In this document: positions 15,840 through 24,022 of the stretch, piece by piece
How the letters are laid out: each line of letters opens with the position of its first letter
Numbering within the stretch: the stretch's first letter is position 1
NCBI GenBank assembly: GCA_902497025.1
Contig: CABVDJ010000024.1
Location: forward strand, 1-34,448
Length of the DNA stretch: 34,448 nucleotides
Direction of reading: 5' to 3'
DNA from: an uncultured Collinsella sp.
Lineage (GTDB): Bacteria; Actinomycetota; Coriobacteriia; Coriobacteriales; Coriobacteriaceae
Notes under the pieces: generated by a model
The model's input: only the letters and a program-made list of their open reading frames with translations
Told to the model about the DNA's origin: nothing
Database searches by the model: none
Program-made: the position numbers and the translations under genes

Positions 15840-17567
15840 ATGAAAAGACTCCCCCGCCTTGCGTTAGCCACCGCGTTGTTTGCCGGCGCGCTCGCAGGCA
15901 TCCCAAGTCTCGCTTTCGCGGGGAACCTGCCCGCCGCTATTGACGGCTCCGTGGCCGTCATGCACACCAACGACATCCACGGCAGCTACAAGTACAGCTA
16001 CAACGCAAGCAAGGGCACCGGCACTGTGGGCTTCGACGGACTGGCGGTTCTCTATAGCACCCAAAACAGCGCCCCCGATCTTTTGCTCGATGCGGGCGAC
16101 ACCTTCCACGGGCAGTCCTTCGCCACCATGAGCGAGGGCAAGAGCATCGCCGAGCTCATGGACACCTTCTACGCCGACGGCTACGACGCGACCACGCCAG
16201 GCAACCACGACTGGAGCTACGGCGCGGACAAACTCCGCACCATGACCGGCTACAGCACCACCGGCACGCCCTTCGCCATGCTCTGCGCGAACGCAAAGTC
16301 TACGAGCGGCGTATGGAGCTCGAGCATCACGAAGACGCTCGATCGCACCTGGGAGGATAGCGAGGATCACTCCACATTCGACTACAAAATCAAGGTCGGC
16401 GTCGTGGGTGCCATGGATGAGTCGCTAGAATCCTCGCTGCGCGCGGACCTGGTCGCGGGTACGTCGTTCTCGAGTGCCGCGAACGCCATCAATGCCGAGG
16501 CAGAGCAGCTGCGCAAGGAGGGCTGCGATGTTGTTGTGTGTATCGCGCACACGCTCGACGCCAAGACCTTTGCCACGCGACTCCGTGGCGTCGATGCCCT
16601 TATCGCAGGCCACGAGCACATCAACCTTAACGAGAAGGTGACGGGAGCCGACGGCAAGACAATCCACGTTGTCGAGGCGGGCAGTGCCTTTGCCGAGGTG
16701 GGACTGCTTTCCATTCCGTACAAATACGACACGAATGGCACCGAGACGACCGACGATGACACGGTCACGGTCCCTGCAGACGACAGCAACGAGAAGCTCT
16801 ACACCGCCAAGAACGTCAACGACCTTTTGGCAGACCCCGACAAGGGCCCCGACTACCAAAGCCGCCTTGAAGCCGTCCGCAACAAGATCAAGCCGCTCGA
16901 CGAGGACTTTGAAAACGAATCGAACAAGGTGCTCGGCACATCCACCACCAACTATTTCTACGGCGAGGACGCCGCAGGCACGCATGGTTGGGAAATGGTG
17001 CGCACCACCGATTTCCGTCCCAGCAAGGAGGGCGACACCACCAAGGCCCAGACCATCGGCCACGTGATTTGCAGCTCCTATCTTGACCTGACGGGCGCGG
17101 ACCTCGCTATCGAAAACGCTGGCGGCATCCGCGGCGGCATCGCGGCGGGCAACGTGACCGCCGGCAACGTCATCGCCATCTCGCCCTACGGCAACACCGT
17201 GGAGACCTGGGCCATGACCGGCGCGGACTTCCTCGCAGCGCTCGAGCACTCGCTACAAATCAGCGACGATTGCAACGACAGCTACGAGCTTCAGCAGGCT
17301 TATGTGGCGGCCGGTCACACCGAGCAGGAGGCGCAAGACAAGTACAAGTGGCGCGATGACTCTGGCAGCGTTCTCTCCTTTGGCGGCATCAACGTGACGA
17401 TTGATTGGACACAGCCCGAGGGCAAGCGCATTGTGAGTGCCACACTCACCAAAGACGGCAGCACGCTCGACCCCGCCAAGACCTATACCGTCGCCACCAA
17501 CAACTACATCATCACCAACACGACCGACTTTCCCACCTTTGCACACGCCACCAAGTACACCGAGTGA
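15840..17567 (+). CDS. Secreted 5'-nucleotidase/UshA-like metallophosphoesterase, cut short by TGA
   Basis: An exported two-domain nucleotide hydrolase; the product as read is 575 residues. The signal peptide spans about residues 1-27 (hydrophobic core, then LAFAG). The N-terminal calcineurin-like metal domain has HTNDIHG (42-48), DAGDTFHG (84-91), GNHD (121-124), the AHTLD segment and AGHEHI. The C-terminal 5'-nucleotidase domain follows (AIENAGGIRGGI, SPYGNTVETWAMTG, FGGINVTIDW, TVATNNYI). It would release nucleosides and phosphate outside the cell. Its reading frame is broken by TGA just before the normal end of the domain. The same frame then continues to a sortase-type tail. The start has AAGGA seven bases before ATG. 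Confidence 0.9.
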   Translation: MKRLPRLALATALFAGALAGIPSLAFAGNLPAAIDGSVAVMHTNDIHGSYKYSYNASKGTGTVGFDGLAVLYSTQNSAPDLLLDAGDTFHGQSFATMSEGKSIAELMDTFYADGYDATTPGNHDWSYGADKLRTMTGYSTTGTPFAMLCANAKSTSGVWSSSITKTLDRTWEDSEDHSTFDYKIKVGVVGAMDESLESSLRADLVAGTSFSSAANAINAEAEQLRKEGCDVVVCIAHTLDAKTFATRLRGVDALIAGHEHINLNEKVTGADGKTIHVVEAGSAFAEVGLLSIPYKYDTNGTETTDDDTVTVPADDSNEKLYTAKNVNDLLADPDKGPDYQSRLEAVRNKIKPLDEDFENESNKVLGTSTTNYFYGEDAAGTHGWEMVRTTDFRPSKEGDTTKAQTIGHVICSSYLDLTGADLAIENAGGIRGGIAAGNVTAGNVIAISPYGNTVETWAMTGADFLAALEHSLQISDDCNDSYELQQAYVAAGHTEQEAQDKYKWRDDSGSVLSFGGINVTIDWTQPEGKRIVSATLTKDGSTLDPAKTYTVATNNYIITNTTDFPTFAHATKYTE

Positions 17568-17864
17568 GGCACGTGCGAGGCGGCGCTTAGGGCGCTGATC
17601 GGGCAGAACGGCTGGGAGAGCAAGATGGCCTCACTCGCGGGCACCATCAGCTTTGGCTCCGCTGCCGTGGACCCCACGCCCTCACCGGCCCCGACGCCTA
17701 AGCCCTCGTCTAAGACGGACACGGCGACCACGAAGGTCATCACCAAGAAGACGACCGGTAAGCTCGCCGCAACGGGAGACCGCACGCTGGCAGTAGTTGG
17801 CGCGTGCCTTATCGGCGGCATCATCGTCATCATGCTCGGCATTATCTGGAAGCGTCGACGCTAA
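17568..17864 (+). pseudogene. In-frame C-terminal remnant with LPXTG-like wall anchor
   Basis: Exactly in frame with the nucleotidase after its TGA, 98 codons run to a TAA. GTCEAALRALIGQNGW completes the 5'-nucleotidase domain. A Pro/Ser/Thr-rich spacer follows, then KLAATGDRTL, a variant of the sortase LPXTG motif, a hydrophobic span of about 20 residues and the basic end KRRR. Read as one protein, the gene would give about 674 residues anchored to the wall. One base change at 17565-17567 explains the break, and the tail shows no other damage, which suggests a recent mutation, a sequencing error or readthrough. An internal ATG at 17625 lacks a convincing reason to be a separate start. Confidence 0.8.
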
Positions 17865-17915
17865 GCTACACCGCCGGGCCTTACAGCCCCGCCGCGTAAA
17901 CCTTATATCGAGCAC

Positions 17916-17950
17916 AGAAGCCCGTCCGAATTTGATCGGACGGGCTTCTT
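17916..17950 (+). terminator. Terminator after the nucleotidase locus
   Basis: A perfect 14-bp stem (AGAAGCCCGTCCGA at 17916-17929, and its complement at 17936-17949) with a six-base loop and a short TTCTT end. Confidence 0.8.
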
Positions 17951-17993
17951 GGTGGGTATCATGGTTGGACGATCATAAGGAGGTTTTCCCTAC

Positions 17994-18761
17994 ATGGATT
18001 TGTTTGAGCCGATTCTTCATTTCTTTGAGCAACGGTGGGTCCACAACATCATCTGGGCCGTCATCTTGGCGATAGGCACCGCCGTCGCCGCCAAGGTCGT
18101 ATCCAAGACCCTGAATCATCTGCTTAACCGAGACGATAACCCGCTTCCGGCATCGAGTATCTTCATCAACATCGCGCGCGCCGTCATTTGGATGATCGGC
18201 GGCAGCTTTATCCTCGACAACTGCTTTGGCATTAACGCAAACGCCCTCGTTGCCGCTCTTGGCGTCGGCGGCATCGCCATTTCGCTCGGCTTTCAGGACA
18301 CGCTGTCAAACCTTATCGGCGGCATGCAGGTGACCTTTATGGGCATCATCAAACCCGGCGACAATATCGAGGTCGGCGGCGTGTCGGGCGTGGTCCAGGA
18401 CATCACCTGGCGCCATACAACGATTGAGGATGCCTGTGGACAGACCATCATTGTGCCCAACTCCAACATCTCCAAGAACACGCTCGTGCATTTGATGCCC
18501 TTTGGGCGCGTGGCCGTGCCCGTTGCCGTAAAGGATACGTCCAAGTGGGCTTCCCTTGACGTGCTGGCAGACGAGCTCGCGAGCGCAACCAAAACGGCCG
18601 TCTCGCCCATCTCGGGCTTTGACAAGGAGCCCTACGTACTCTTTAGCGAAATCGGCGACTTTGGCATCAAAGGAAAGATTATCTTTATCGTCAGCGACGA
18701 CAGCACCACTTTCACCGCTGCCGACGCCTGCATCCGCGCCATCGCCCCCATCATTGCCTAA
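17994..18761 (+). CDS. MscS-family mechanosensitive channel
   Basis: Small-conductance mechanosensitive channel of 255 residues, which releases solutes on hypo-osmotic shock. Two hydrophobic spans (about residues 18-36 and 58-78) precede the pore helix, with the Gly/Ala-rich ALVAALGVGGIAISLGFQDTLSNLIGG typical of TM3. The beta domain follows: PGDNIEVGGVSGVVQDITWRHTTIED and QTIIVPNSNI match the MscS PF00924 core. A mixed alpha/beta C-terminus ends the protein. AAGGAGG lies ten bases before ATG. It is flanked by terminators on both sides and so forms a single-gene unit. Confidence 0.94.
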   Translation: MDLFEPILHFFEQRWVHNIIWAVILAIGTAVAAKVVSKTLNHLLNRDDNPLPASSIFINIARAVIWMIGGSFILDNCFGINANALVAALGVGGIAISLGFQDTLSNLIGGMQVTFMGIIKPGDNIEVGGVSGVVQDITWRHTTIEDACGQTIIVPNSNISKNTLVHLMPFGRVAVPVAVKDTSKWASLDVLADELASATKTAVSPISGFDKEPYVLFSEIGDFGIKGKIIFIVSDDSTTFTAADACIRAIAPIIA

Positions 18762-18799
18762 ACCACCACAAAGGGGACAGGCACCTTTGTTGTGGTTTT
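18760..18799 (+). terminator. Terminator hairpin with GGGGACAGG loop (c)
   Basis: From 18760, AAACCACCACAAAGG pairs with CCTTTGTTGTGGTTT with one mismatch, around GGACAGGCA, followed by TTTTC. It begins at the last base of the MscS stop codon. Confidence 0.75.
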
Positions 18800-18826
18800 C
18801 ATTCGTGGTACCATGGTTCATATAGT
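18798..18826 (+). promoter_or_regulatory. Candidate promoter of the ParB-BMP fusion gene
   Basis: TTCATT (18798-18803) and TATAGT (18821-18826) are 17 bases apart. The start codon is 27 bases further on. A near-palindrome AGTTGTTTAAACGACT follows the -10 element and could bind a regulator. Confidence 0.45.
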
Positions 18827-18853
18827 TGTTTAAACGACTAAGGGAGCAACATC

Positions 18854-20770
18854 ATGGAAGAGGCCTACCGTCAAGCACGCAAGCGCGGCGAGCAAGGACG
18901 TCGACGCGCCATTAGTCAAAGCGAGTATCCGTACCTCACGGACCTCGATAGCTTGGTTGCTCAGCTCCCCTTAGGTCAGCGAGAGAATGTCGGCCTGCGG
19001 GATATTCCGCTCGAAATGGTCGTCGGCACGGTCACCAAGGGCCGTCAGTCCGCCTTTTCGTGTAACTTTATGCCCCTGCTTCCGTTTAGCACCGAGTTCG
19101 CCCGCAAGTGGTCCAACCTCTACGACATCCAGGTGACCGAGGGCTATCGCGACCCCGTCATCGTCACCGAGTTCATGCATCGGTTCTATGTCCAAGAAGG
19201 CAACAAACGCGTCAGTGTCCTCAAATTCCTGGACGCTCCAACGGTTTCGGCCAGGGTTACCCGTCTCTACCCCGGCACATGGGATTCCGTCGAAAGCCGC
19301 CTGTACGGTGAATTCTGCGCGTTTTGGCGCGTCTGCCCCCTATACGAGATCGAGTTCTCGCGTGAGGGAAGCTACGAGACGCTCGCCAAGATGCTTGGTC
19401 AGAACCTTATCGAAAAATGGCCGCAGAAAAAGGTCGACTACCTGCGCCACACCTTCCTGCTCTTTAAGCGCGCCTACCTTCGCGCAGGCGGCGACCACCT
19501 GGACATTACGCCTGCCGACGCCATGCTCGTTTACCTCAATGTGTACAACCAGGACCGCCTGCTGGATACGCCGACGGATATCGTCGTAAACCGCCTGTGC
19601 AAGATTTGGCGCGAGCTGGTCATTGCCGGCAAAAATGACGAGGACAAGGTCGATCTTGTCGAAGCGCCGAGCGTCGATGAGGAGGAGTCGCCCGCCAAGC
19701 CCACCTCTGGCGTGCTCAACTTCTTTATGGGCAAGACTGTCTATTCGGCGGCCAACCCCCTGCGTATCGCCTTTATCCATGAGTTCCCCTGTGCGGCGTC
19801 GAGCTGGGACAGTCTGCACGACCAAGGGCGTCAGTATCTCGATGAGCACTTTGACGGCATCGTGCGCACCGAGGCGTTCGAGGACTGTCACGATCCGGAC
19901 GTGTTCTACGCCGCCGTGGAAACGGCTGTCAAACATGGAGACAACGTCATCTTCTCGACCTCGCACCGCCTGATGGAATACACGCTCAGAGCTGCCGTTG
20001 AGTATCCCCAGGTTCGGTTCCTTAACTGCTCTATCGGCCTTCCCCACCAAAGCGTCCGTTCGTACTTTGGCAAGATGTACGAGGCCAAGTTCCTCCTGGG
20101 CGCCCTTGCCGCCAGCATGGCGGACAACCATCGCATCGGCTACCACGCGTCGGTCTTCGCATCCGGCGCGCTCAGCGAGATCAATGCCTTTGCCATCGGC
20201 GCCTCGCTGCTCGACCCCCGCGCGCAAATTATCCTCACCTGGGGCGATGTGCCCGCCGGCGGTCTTGCCGAGGCCATGTGCCGCGAAGGCGTGAGCGTCA
20301 TGACCGGCGCTGACATGTCAAAGTCGCTCGAAGACCCTACGGCCTACGGACTCCACCGCCTGGTCGATGGCAAGGTTTCCGGCATCGCCATGCCGGTATG
20401 GAACTGGGGCCGTTACTACGAGCTCATCGTTCGCAGCCTTCTGCACGGCACGTGGGACGAGACCAGCGATGACAACCAAGTGCGCGCCGTCAACTACTGG
20501 TACGGCATGAGCTCCGGCGTTATCGACATCCGTTACGCTCCGGGCCTACCCTACCAGACGCGCAAACTCGTGCAGTTGCTCCGCAACGGCATTGTCGAGG
20601 GATCCATCAACCCCTTTGGCGGCGAGCTCCACAGTCAGAACGGCGTGGTACAGATCGAAGGCTTCCCTCCGCTGCCGAGCACGCAGATTGTCGAGATGAA
20701 TTGGCTGGCGGATAACGTGGTAGGCACCATTCCGCAGCTCGACGATGAGCCGAAAGTCCCTGCCCTATGA
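18854..20770 (+). CDS. Cytoplasmic ParB-like/BMP-domain fusion protein
   Basis: A 638-residue protein with no signal peptide or lipobox. The N-terminal part (about residues 90-160) resembles the ParB/sulfiredoxin fold: DIQVTEGYRDPVIVTEF, then YVQEGNKRVSVLKFLDA, with the EGNKR-like loop that usually holds nucleotide. A helical middle region follows (AYLRAGGDHLDITPADAML). From about residue 300 a BMP (basic membrane protein, PnrA/Med-like) nucleoside-binding domain begins with LRIAFIHEFP. It includes QVRFLNCSIG, YEAKFLLGALAASM and VPAGGLAEAM, and ends in NPFGGEL. BMP proteins are normally exported lipoproteins, so a cytoplasmic copy suggests sensing rather than transport. It has AGGGAG seven bases upstream and overlaps the next gene by ATGA. 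The function is unknown. Confidence 0.88.
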   Translation: MEEAYRQARKRGEQGRRRAISQSEYPYLTDLDSLVAQLPLGQRENVGLRDIPLEMVVGTVTKGRQSAFSCNFMPLLPFSTEFARKWSNLYDIQVTEGYRDPVIVTEFMHRFYVQEGNKRVSVLKFLDAPTVSARVTRLYPGTWDSVESRLYGEFCAFWRVCPLYEIEFSREGSYETLAKMLGQNLIEKWPQKKVDYLRHTFLLFKRAYLRAGGDHLDITPADAMLVYLNVYNQDRLLDTPTDIVVNRLCKIWRELVIAGKNDEDKVDLVEAPSVDEEESPAKPTSGVLNFFMGKTVYSAANPLRIAFIHEFPCAASSWDSLHDQGRQYLDEHFDGIVRTEAFEDCHDPDVFYAAVETAVKHGDNVIFSTSHRLMEYTLRAAVEYPQVRFLNCSIGLPHQSVRSYFGKMYEAKFLLGALAASMADNHRIGYHASVFASGALSEINAFAIGASLLDPRAQIILTWGDVPAGGLAEAMCREGVSVMTGADMSKSLEDPTAYGLHRLVDGKVSGIAMPVWNWGRYYELIVRSLLHGTWDETSDDNQVRAVNYWYGMSSGVIDIRYAPGLPYQTRKLVQLLRNGIVEGSINPFGGELHSQNGVVQIEGFPPLPSTQIVEMNWLADNVVGTIPQLDDEPKVPAL

Positions 20771-21477
20771 AAATCCTTGCCATAGCCGATACCGAAGAAC
20801 GATGCCTTTGGGAGTGCTTTCGCAAGGAACGCTTTGAGGGCGTCGACCTGATTTTGTCCGCCGGCGATCTGGACCCGGACTATCTTGAGTTTTTGGTTAC
20901 GGTCATCAACAAACCGCTCATCTACGTGCGTGGCAATCACGATGACCGCTACGCACGTCATGCACCGGGCGGATGTATCTGCGTAGAAGACAGCGTGTAC
21001 ACGTACCGAGGGATTCGCATTGCGGGCCTTGGCGGGTCCATGCGTTATCGCGACGGCGCCAACATGTACACCGAACGCGAGATGTCCAAGCGTATGCGTA
21101 AGCTGTCGCGTAAGGTTAGGATGGTCGGCGGGTGCGACATTCTGCTTACCCATGCGCCCGCCGCCGGTATGGGTGATCTGGACGATCTACCGCATCGAGG
21201 GTTTGAGTGCTTTAACACGGCGCTTGAGTCCTGGGGAGCCGACTACATGGTGCATGGGCATGTACACCAAAGCTACGGTTACGATTTTCAGCGCGAGCGG
21301 CAGCATGTGTGTGGAACGACGATCATCAACGCCTGCGGCTATACGCAGTTTGAGCTCGACCAGACGCGCTACCCCATCCGTGGCTGGCAGGCAGCCTGGC
21401 TCAACTCGCAAACCATGCGCCGCGAGCTCAAGCGCCACGAGGCCATTGAGTCCTCTACTGCCAGAACACCCTGGTAA
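20767..21477 (+). CDS. Calcineurin-like metallophosphoesterase (YfcE-like)
   Basis: A 236-residue metal-dependent phosphoesterase, translationally coupled to the preceding fusion gene by a four-base ATGA overlap. It keeps SAGDLD (about 31-36), GNHDD (56-60), LTHAP and HGHVH, which bind the two metals. The first motif, normally DxH, reads IADTEE, so the usual His is Glu. Similar variants occur in a subgroup of clostridial YfcE-like proteins (from memory). The product is probably a cytoplasmic phosphodiesterase or phosphatase. Its substrate may relate to the nucleoside-type ligand of its partner, but nothing in the sequence proves that. Confidence 0.88.
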   Translation: MKILAIADTEERCLWECFRKERFEGVDLILSAGDLDPDYLEFLVTVINKPLIYVRGNHDDRYARHAPGGCICVEDSVYTYRGIRIAGLGGSMRYRDGANMYTEREMSKRMRKLSRKVRMVGGCDILLTHAPAAGMGDLDDLPHRGFECFNTALESWGADYMVHGHVHQSYGYDFQRERQHVCGTTIINACGYTQFELDQTRYPIRGWQAAWLNSQTMRRELKRHEAIESSTARTPW

Positions 21478-21516
21478 CCACCTCAAAGGGGACGCTGTCC
21501 CCTTTGAGGTGGTTTT
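21476..21516 (+). terminator. Terminator hairpin with GGGGAC core (d)
   Basis: A perfect 18-bp stem (21476-21493 with 21497-21514) and a three-base GCT loop, followed by TT. The stem contains AAAGGGGAC, which links it to the other GGGACAGG hairpins. Confidence 0.85.
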
Positions 21517-21529
21517 GATACGCGATAGC

Positions 21530-21568
21530 AAGAAACCCGGTCCCACACGAGGCGGAACCGGGTTTCTT
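21530..21568 (-). terminator. rplA: Terminator at the end of the rplA operon
   Basis: AAGAAACCCGGT (21530-21541) pairs perfectly with ACCGGGTTTCTT (21557-21568). On the minus strand it follows the rplA stop codon by about 37 bases. It may also act on the opposite strand. Confidence 0.7.
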
Positions 21569-21604
21569 TAGCAATGCTTGCTTTGCTCAGGCAGTAACTA
21601 GCAG

Positions 21605-22312
21605 TTACTCAGCCAGGAAGTCACGCTGGACAGCGGGATCGACCTTGACGCCAGGGCCCATGGTGGAAGACACGGAGATGGACTTGACGTACTTGCCCTT
21701 AGCAGAAGAGGGCTTGACGCGCAGGATCTCGGTGTACAGGGCAGCGTAGTTCTCGACGAGCTGCTGCTCAGAGAAGGACTTCTTGCCCAGGGGCACGTGG
21801 CAGATGCCGTAGCGGTCGGCGCGGTACTCAACGCGGCCAGCCTTGAGCTCGGAGACCATCTTGGCGACGTCCATGGTCACGGTGCCGAGCTTGGGGTTCG
21901 GCATGAGGCCACGGGGACCAAGGATCTTACCGATGCGGCCAACCTTGGCCATCATGTTCGGCGTAGCGATAGCGGCGTCGAAGTTGATCTCGCCCTTCTG
22001 AATCTGGGCGACGAGCTCGTCGGAACCGATGATGTCGGCGCCGGCAGCCTCGGCCTCGCGGGCCTTCTCGCCCTCGGCGAAGACGGCAACACGAACGGTC
22101 TTGCCGGTGCCGTGGGGCAGGGAGATGGAACCACGGATGTTCTGGTCAGCCTTACGAGTATCGATGCCCAGACGGAAGTGGGCCTCGACGGTCTCGTCGA
22201 ACTTGGCGGTGTCGAGCTCCTTGATGAGCTTGGCAGCCTGAAGGGGGGTGTAGAGCGTGGCGCGGTCGATCTTCTCGGCAGCGGCGTTATAGCTCTTACC
22301 ATGCTTAGCCAT
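21605..22312 (-). CDS. rplA: 50S ribosomal protein L1
   Basis: A 235-residue L1, which binds 23S rRNA at the L1 stalk and can repress its own mRNA. Typical segments are GKSYNAAAEKID at the N-terminus, LPHGTGKTVRVAVFAEG, ADIIGSDELVAQIQKGEINFD, GPRGLMPNPKLGTVT and KAGRVEYRADRYGICHVPLGKKSF. I chose the second of two close ATGs because AGGAGG is eight bases upstream of it but only two from the first. It is the last gene of the secE-nusG-rplK-rplA block. Confidence 0.97.
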   Translation of the reverse strand: MAKHGKSYNAAAEKIDRATLYTPLQAAKLIKELDTAKFDETVEAHFRLGIDTRKADQNIRGSISLPHGTGKTVRVAVFAEGEKAREAEAAGADIIGSDELVAQIQKGEINFDAAIATPNMMAKVGRIGKILGPRGLMPNPKLGTVTMDVAKMVSELKAGRVEYRADRYGICHVPLGKKSFSEQQLVENYAALYTEILRVKPSSAKGKYVKSISVSSTMGPGVKVDPAVQRDFLAE

Positions 22313-22429
22313 GTGCATTACCTCCTGTGGTTAAACGGGCGTGAGCCCTCCCACATCGTATCGTGTGCCCTATTGCACACATTTAACGTGCGCCCCGGTC
22401 GGAACACCCGTCATTACCTAAAGAAATCG

Positions 22430-22858
22430 CTACTCAGCGATGGTGACGCCCATGGAACGGGCGGTACCGGCGATGATCTTCTTGGCGGCGTCAATGTCGT
22501 TGGCATTGAGGTCCGGCATCTTGATCTCGGCGATCTTGGTGAGCTGCTCCTGGGAGAGCTGGCCAACCTTGTCGGCCTGGGGCTTAGCGGAACCAGACTT
22601 GAGGTTCAGCTCCTTCTTGATGAGGTGAGCCGCCGGCGGGGTCTTGGTGATGAAGGAGAAGGACTTATCCTCGTAGACAGAGATCTCAACGGGGATGATG
22701 TCGCCCTTCTTGTCCTGCGTCTCGGCGTTAAAGGCCTGGCAGAACTGCATGATGTTCACGCCAGCAGCGCCCAGGGCGGGGCCGACGGGAGGAGCGGGGT
22801 TAGCTGCACCAGCAGGAATCTGGAGCTTAATGACGTTGGCAACCTTCTTCTCAGCCAT
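22430..22858 (-). CDS. rplK: 50S ribosomal protein L11
   Basis: A 142-residue L11, the protein of the GTPase-associated centre. It shows KLQIPAGAANPAPPVGPALGAAGVNIMQFCQAFN at the N-terminal domain and IAEIKMPDLNANDIDAAKKIIAGTARSMG at the C-terminal rRNA-binding domain. Two ATGs lie close together. The second is used because AAAGGA sits six bases before it and directly abuts the first. It is downstream of nusG and upstream of rplA, the common bacterial order. Confidence 0.97.
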   Translation of the reverse strand: MAEKKVANVIKLQIPAGAANPAPPVGPALGAAGVNIMQFCQAFNAETQDKKGDIIPVEISVYEDKSFSFITKTPPAAHLIKKELNLKSGSAKPQADKVGQLSQEQLTKIAEIKMPDLNANDIDAAKKIIAGTARSMGVTIAE

Positions 22859-22978
22859 GGTCATTCCTTTCGAATCACGAGTGTGAAGTACTTGCTATAT
22901 CGTAAGCACGCACGTGTTAGAAGCACTCCTGAGATGAGCAGTCACAGAAGAAGCACGCTCGCGCGAACGGACGAAAAC

Positions 22979-23515
22979 TTAAGCGATGACAGCGACCTGG
23001 TTAAAGTCGAGCTCGACCGGCGTCTCGCGGCCAAAGATCATCAGCGTGACCTTGAGCTTGCCAGCCTCGGTGTTAACCTCGGAGACCTTGCCATCAAAGT
23101 CGGTAAGCGGGCCATCGGTGACGCGGACGGACGTGCCGACCTCAATATCAACCGAGGTGCGCTTGGGCGAATCGCCCTTACCGGGACGACGAGTCATCTT
23201 ATTGTACTCATCGCGGGAAAGCGGTGCGGGCTTACCGTTGCCGCCCAGGAAACCGGTGACGCCGGGCGTGTTGCGGACACACGTCCAAGCATCGTCATCC
23301 ATCTCCATGCGGACCAAGACATAACCCGGGAAGATCTTGGAATCCTTGGTCTCGCGCTTGCCACCCTCTTTAATCTCGGTGACGCGCTCCATAGGAATCT
23401 CGATATCAAAGATACGGTCCTGCATGCCCATTGTCTCGATACGATGCTCGAGATCGGACTTTACGCGGTTCTCGTATCCGGAGTAAGTGTGAACGACGTA
23501 CCAACGCTTAGACAT
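22979..23515 (-). CDS. nusG: Transcription elongation/antitermination factor NusG
   Basis: A 178-residue NusG that binds RNA polymerase and links it to ribosomes or Rho. The NGN domain starts at once (RWYVVHTYSGYENRVKSDL) and includes IFPGYVLVRMEMDDDAW and the TPGVTGFLGG motif. The KOW domain follows a basic linker (GTSVRVTDGPLTDFDGKVSEVN). It begins three bases after the secE stop codon, with GAGGGG upstream. Confidence 0.97.
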   Translation of the reverse strand: MSKRWYVVHTYSGYENRVKSDLEHRIETMGMQDRIFDIEIPMERVTEIKEGGKRETKDSKIFPGYVLVRMEMDDDAWTCVRNTPGVTGFLGGNGKPAPLSRDEYNKMTRRPGKGDSPKRTSVDIEVGTSVRVTDGPLTDFDGKVSEVNTEAGKLKVTLMIFGRETPVELDFNQVAVIA

Positions 23516-23518
23516 GGT

Positions 23519-23857
23519 TTAGCCCCTCAATCCAGAGAACAGAGCAAGAGCCTCGCCAAAGCCAGCATCGAGCAAAGCGATGACGACGCCGACGACGACC
23601 AGAGAAGCGCAGACGACGACCGAGTAGTTCACGAGCTCCTTCTTATCGGGCCACGTGACACGCTTCATCTCGGACTTGACCGAAGCGAAATACTTCTTGG
23701 TGCGGGCGAAGAAACCAGGCTTCTCGTTCTTCTTGGACTTCGCAGCCTTCTCGTTCTTCTTGGCAACGGCCTTCTTGGCCTCAACCTTGGAGTTGGCGGC
23801 AGCGCTGTTGGCAGGTGCCGGCTGCTGAGCCTTCTTCTTGTTCTTCTTGTTGGCCAT
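23519..23857 (-). CDS. secE: Preprotein translocase subunit SecE, with basic N-terminal extension
   Basis: A 112-residue single-span SecE, the clamp subunit of the SecYEG channel. The core VKSEMKRVTWPDKKELVNYSVVV contains the signature WPDKKEL amphipathic helix, and one membrane segment follows (about residues 80-100). The first 45 residues are rich in Lys and Ala (KKNKKKAQQPAPAN and similar), a low-complexity extension seen in many actinobacterial SecE proteins. A GGAGG site lies eight bases before ATG. It lies between tRNA-Trp and nusG. Confidence 0.95.
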   Translation of the reverse strand: MANKKNKKKAQQPAPANSAAANSKVEAKKAVAKKNEKAAKSKKNEKPGFFARTKKYFASVKSEMKRVTWPDKKELVNYSVVVCASLVVVGVVIALLDAGFGEALALFSGLRG

Positions 23858-23936
23858 TTGGGTTACCTCCGCGCAATGCGCTTATACATGAGTAAACCGT
23901 AAGCCCCCAAGTGGGAGCTTACGGAATAATGACTGG

Positions 23937-24009
23937 CACGCCAGGAAGGACTCGAACCCTCAACACTCGGTTTTGGAGACCGATGCTCTACCAATTGAAC
24001 TACTGGCGT
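23937..24009 (-). tRNA. tRNA-Trp (CCA)
   Basis: A 73-base cloverleaf with acceptor ACGCCAG/CTGGCGT, anticodon CCA within GGTCTCCAAAACC, and an intact T arm (GGTTCGAGTCC). The 3' CCA is encoded (23934-23936). It lies between rpmG and secE, a widespread bacterial arrangement. Confidence 0.97.
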
Positions 24010-24022
24010 ATGTGACTAGAGA

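Noticed and set aside
17565..17567. TGA in the nucleotidase gene as a selenocysteine codon
   Set aside because: No convincing SECIS-like hairpin with the right spacing follows, and this position is not catalytic in the family.
21797..23902. 701-codon open frame opposite rplA-rplK-nusG-secE
   Set aside because: Spans four genuine genes on the other strand; compositional artefact.
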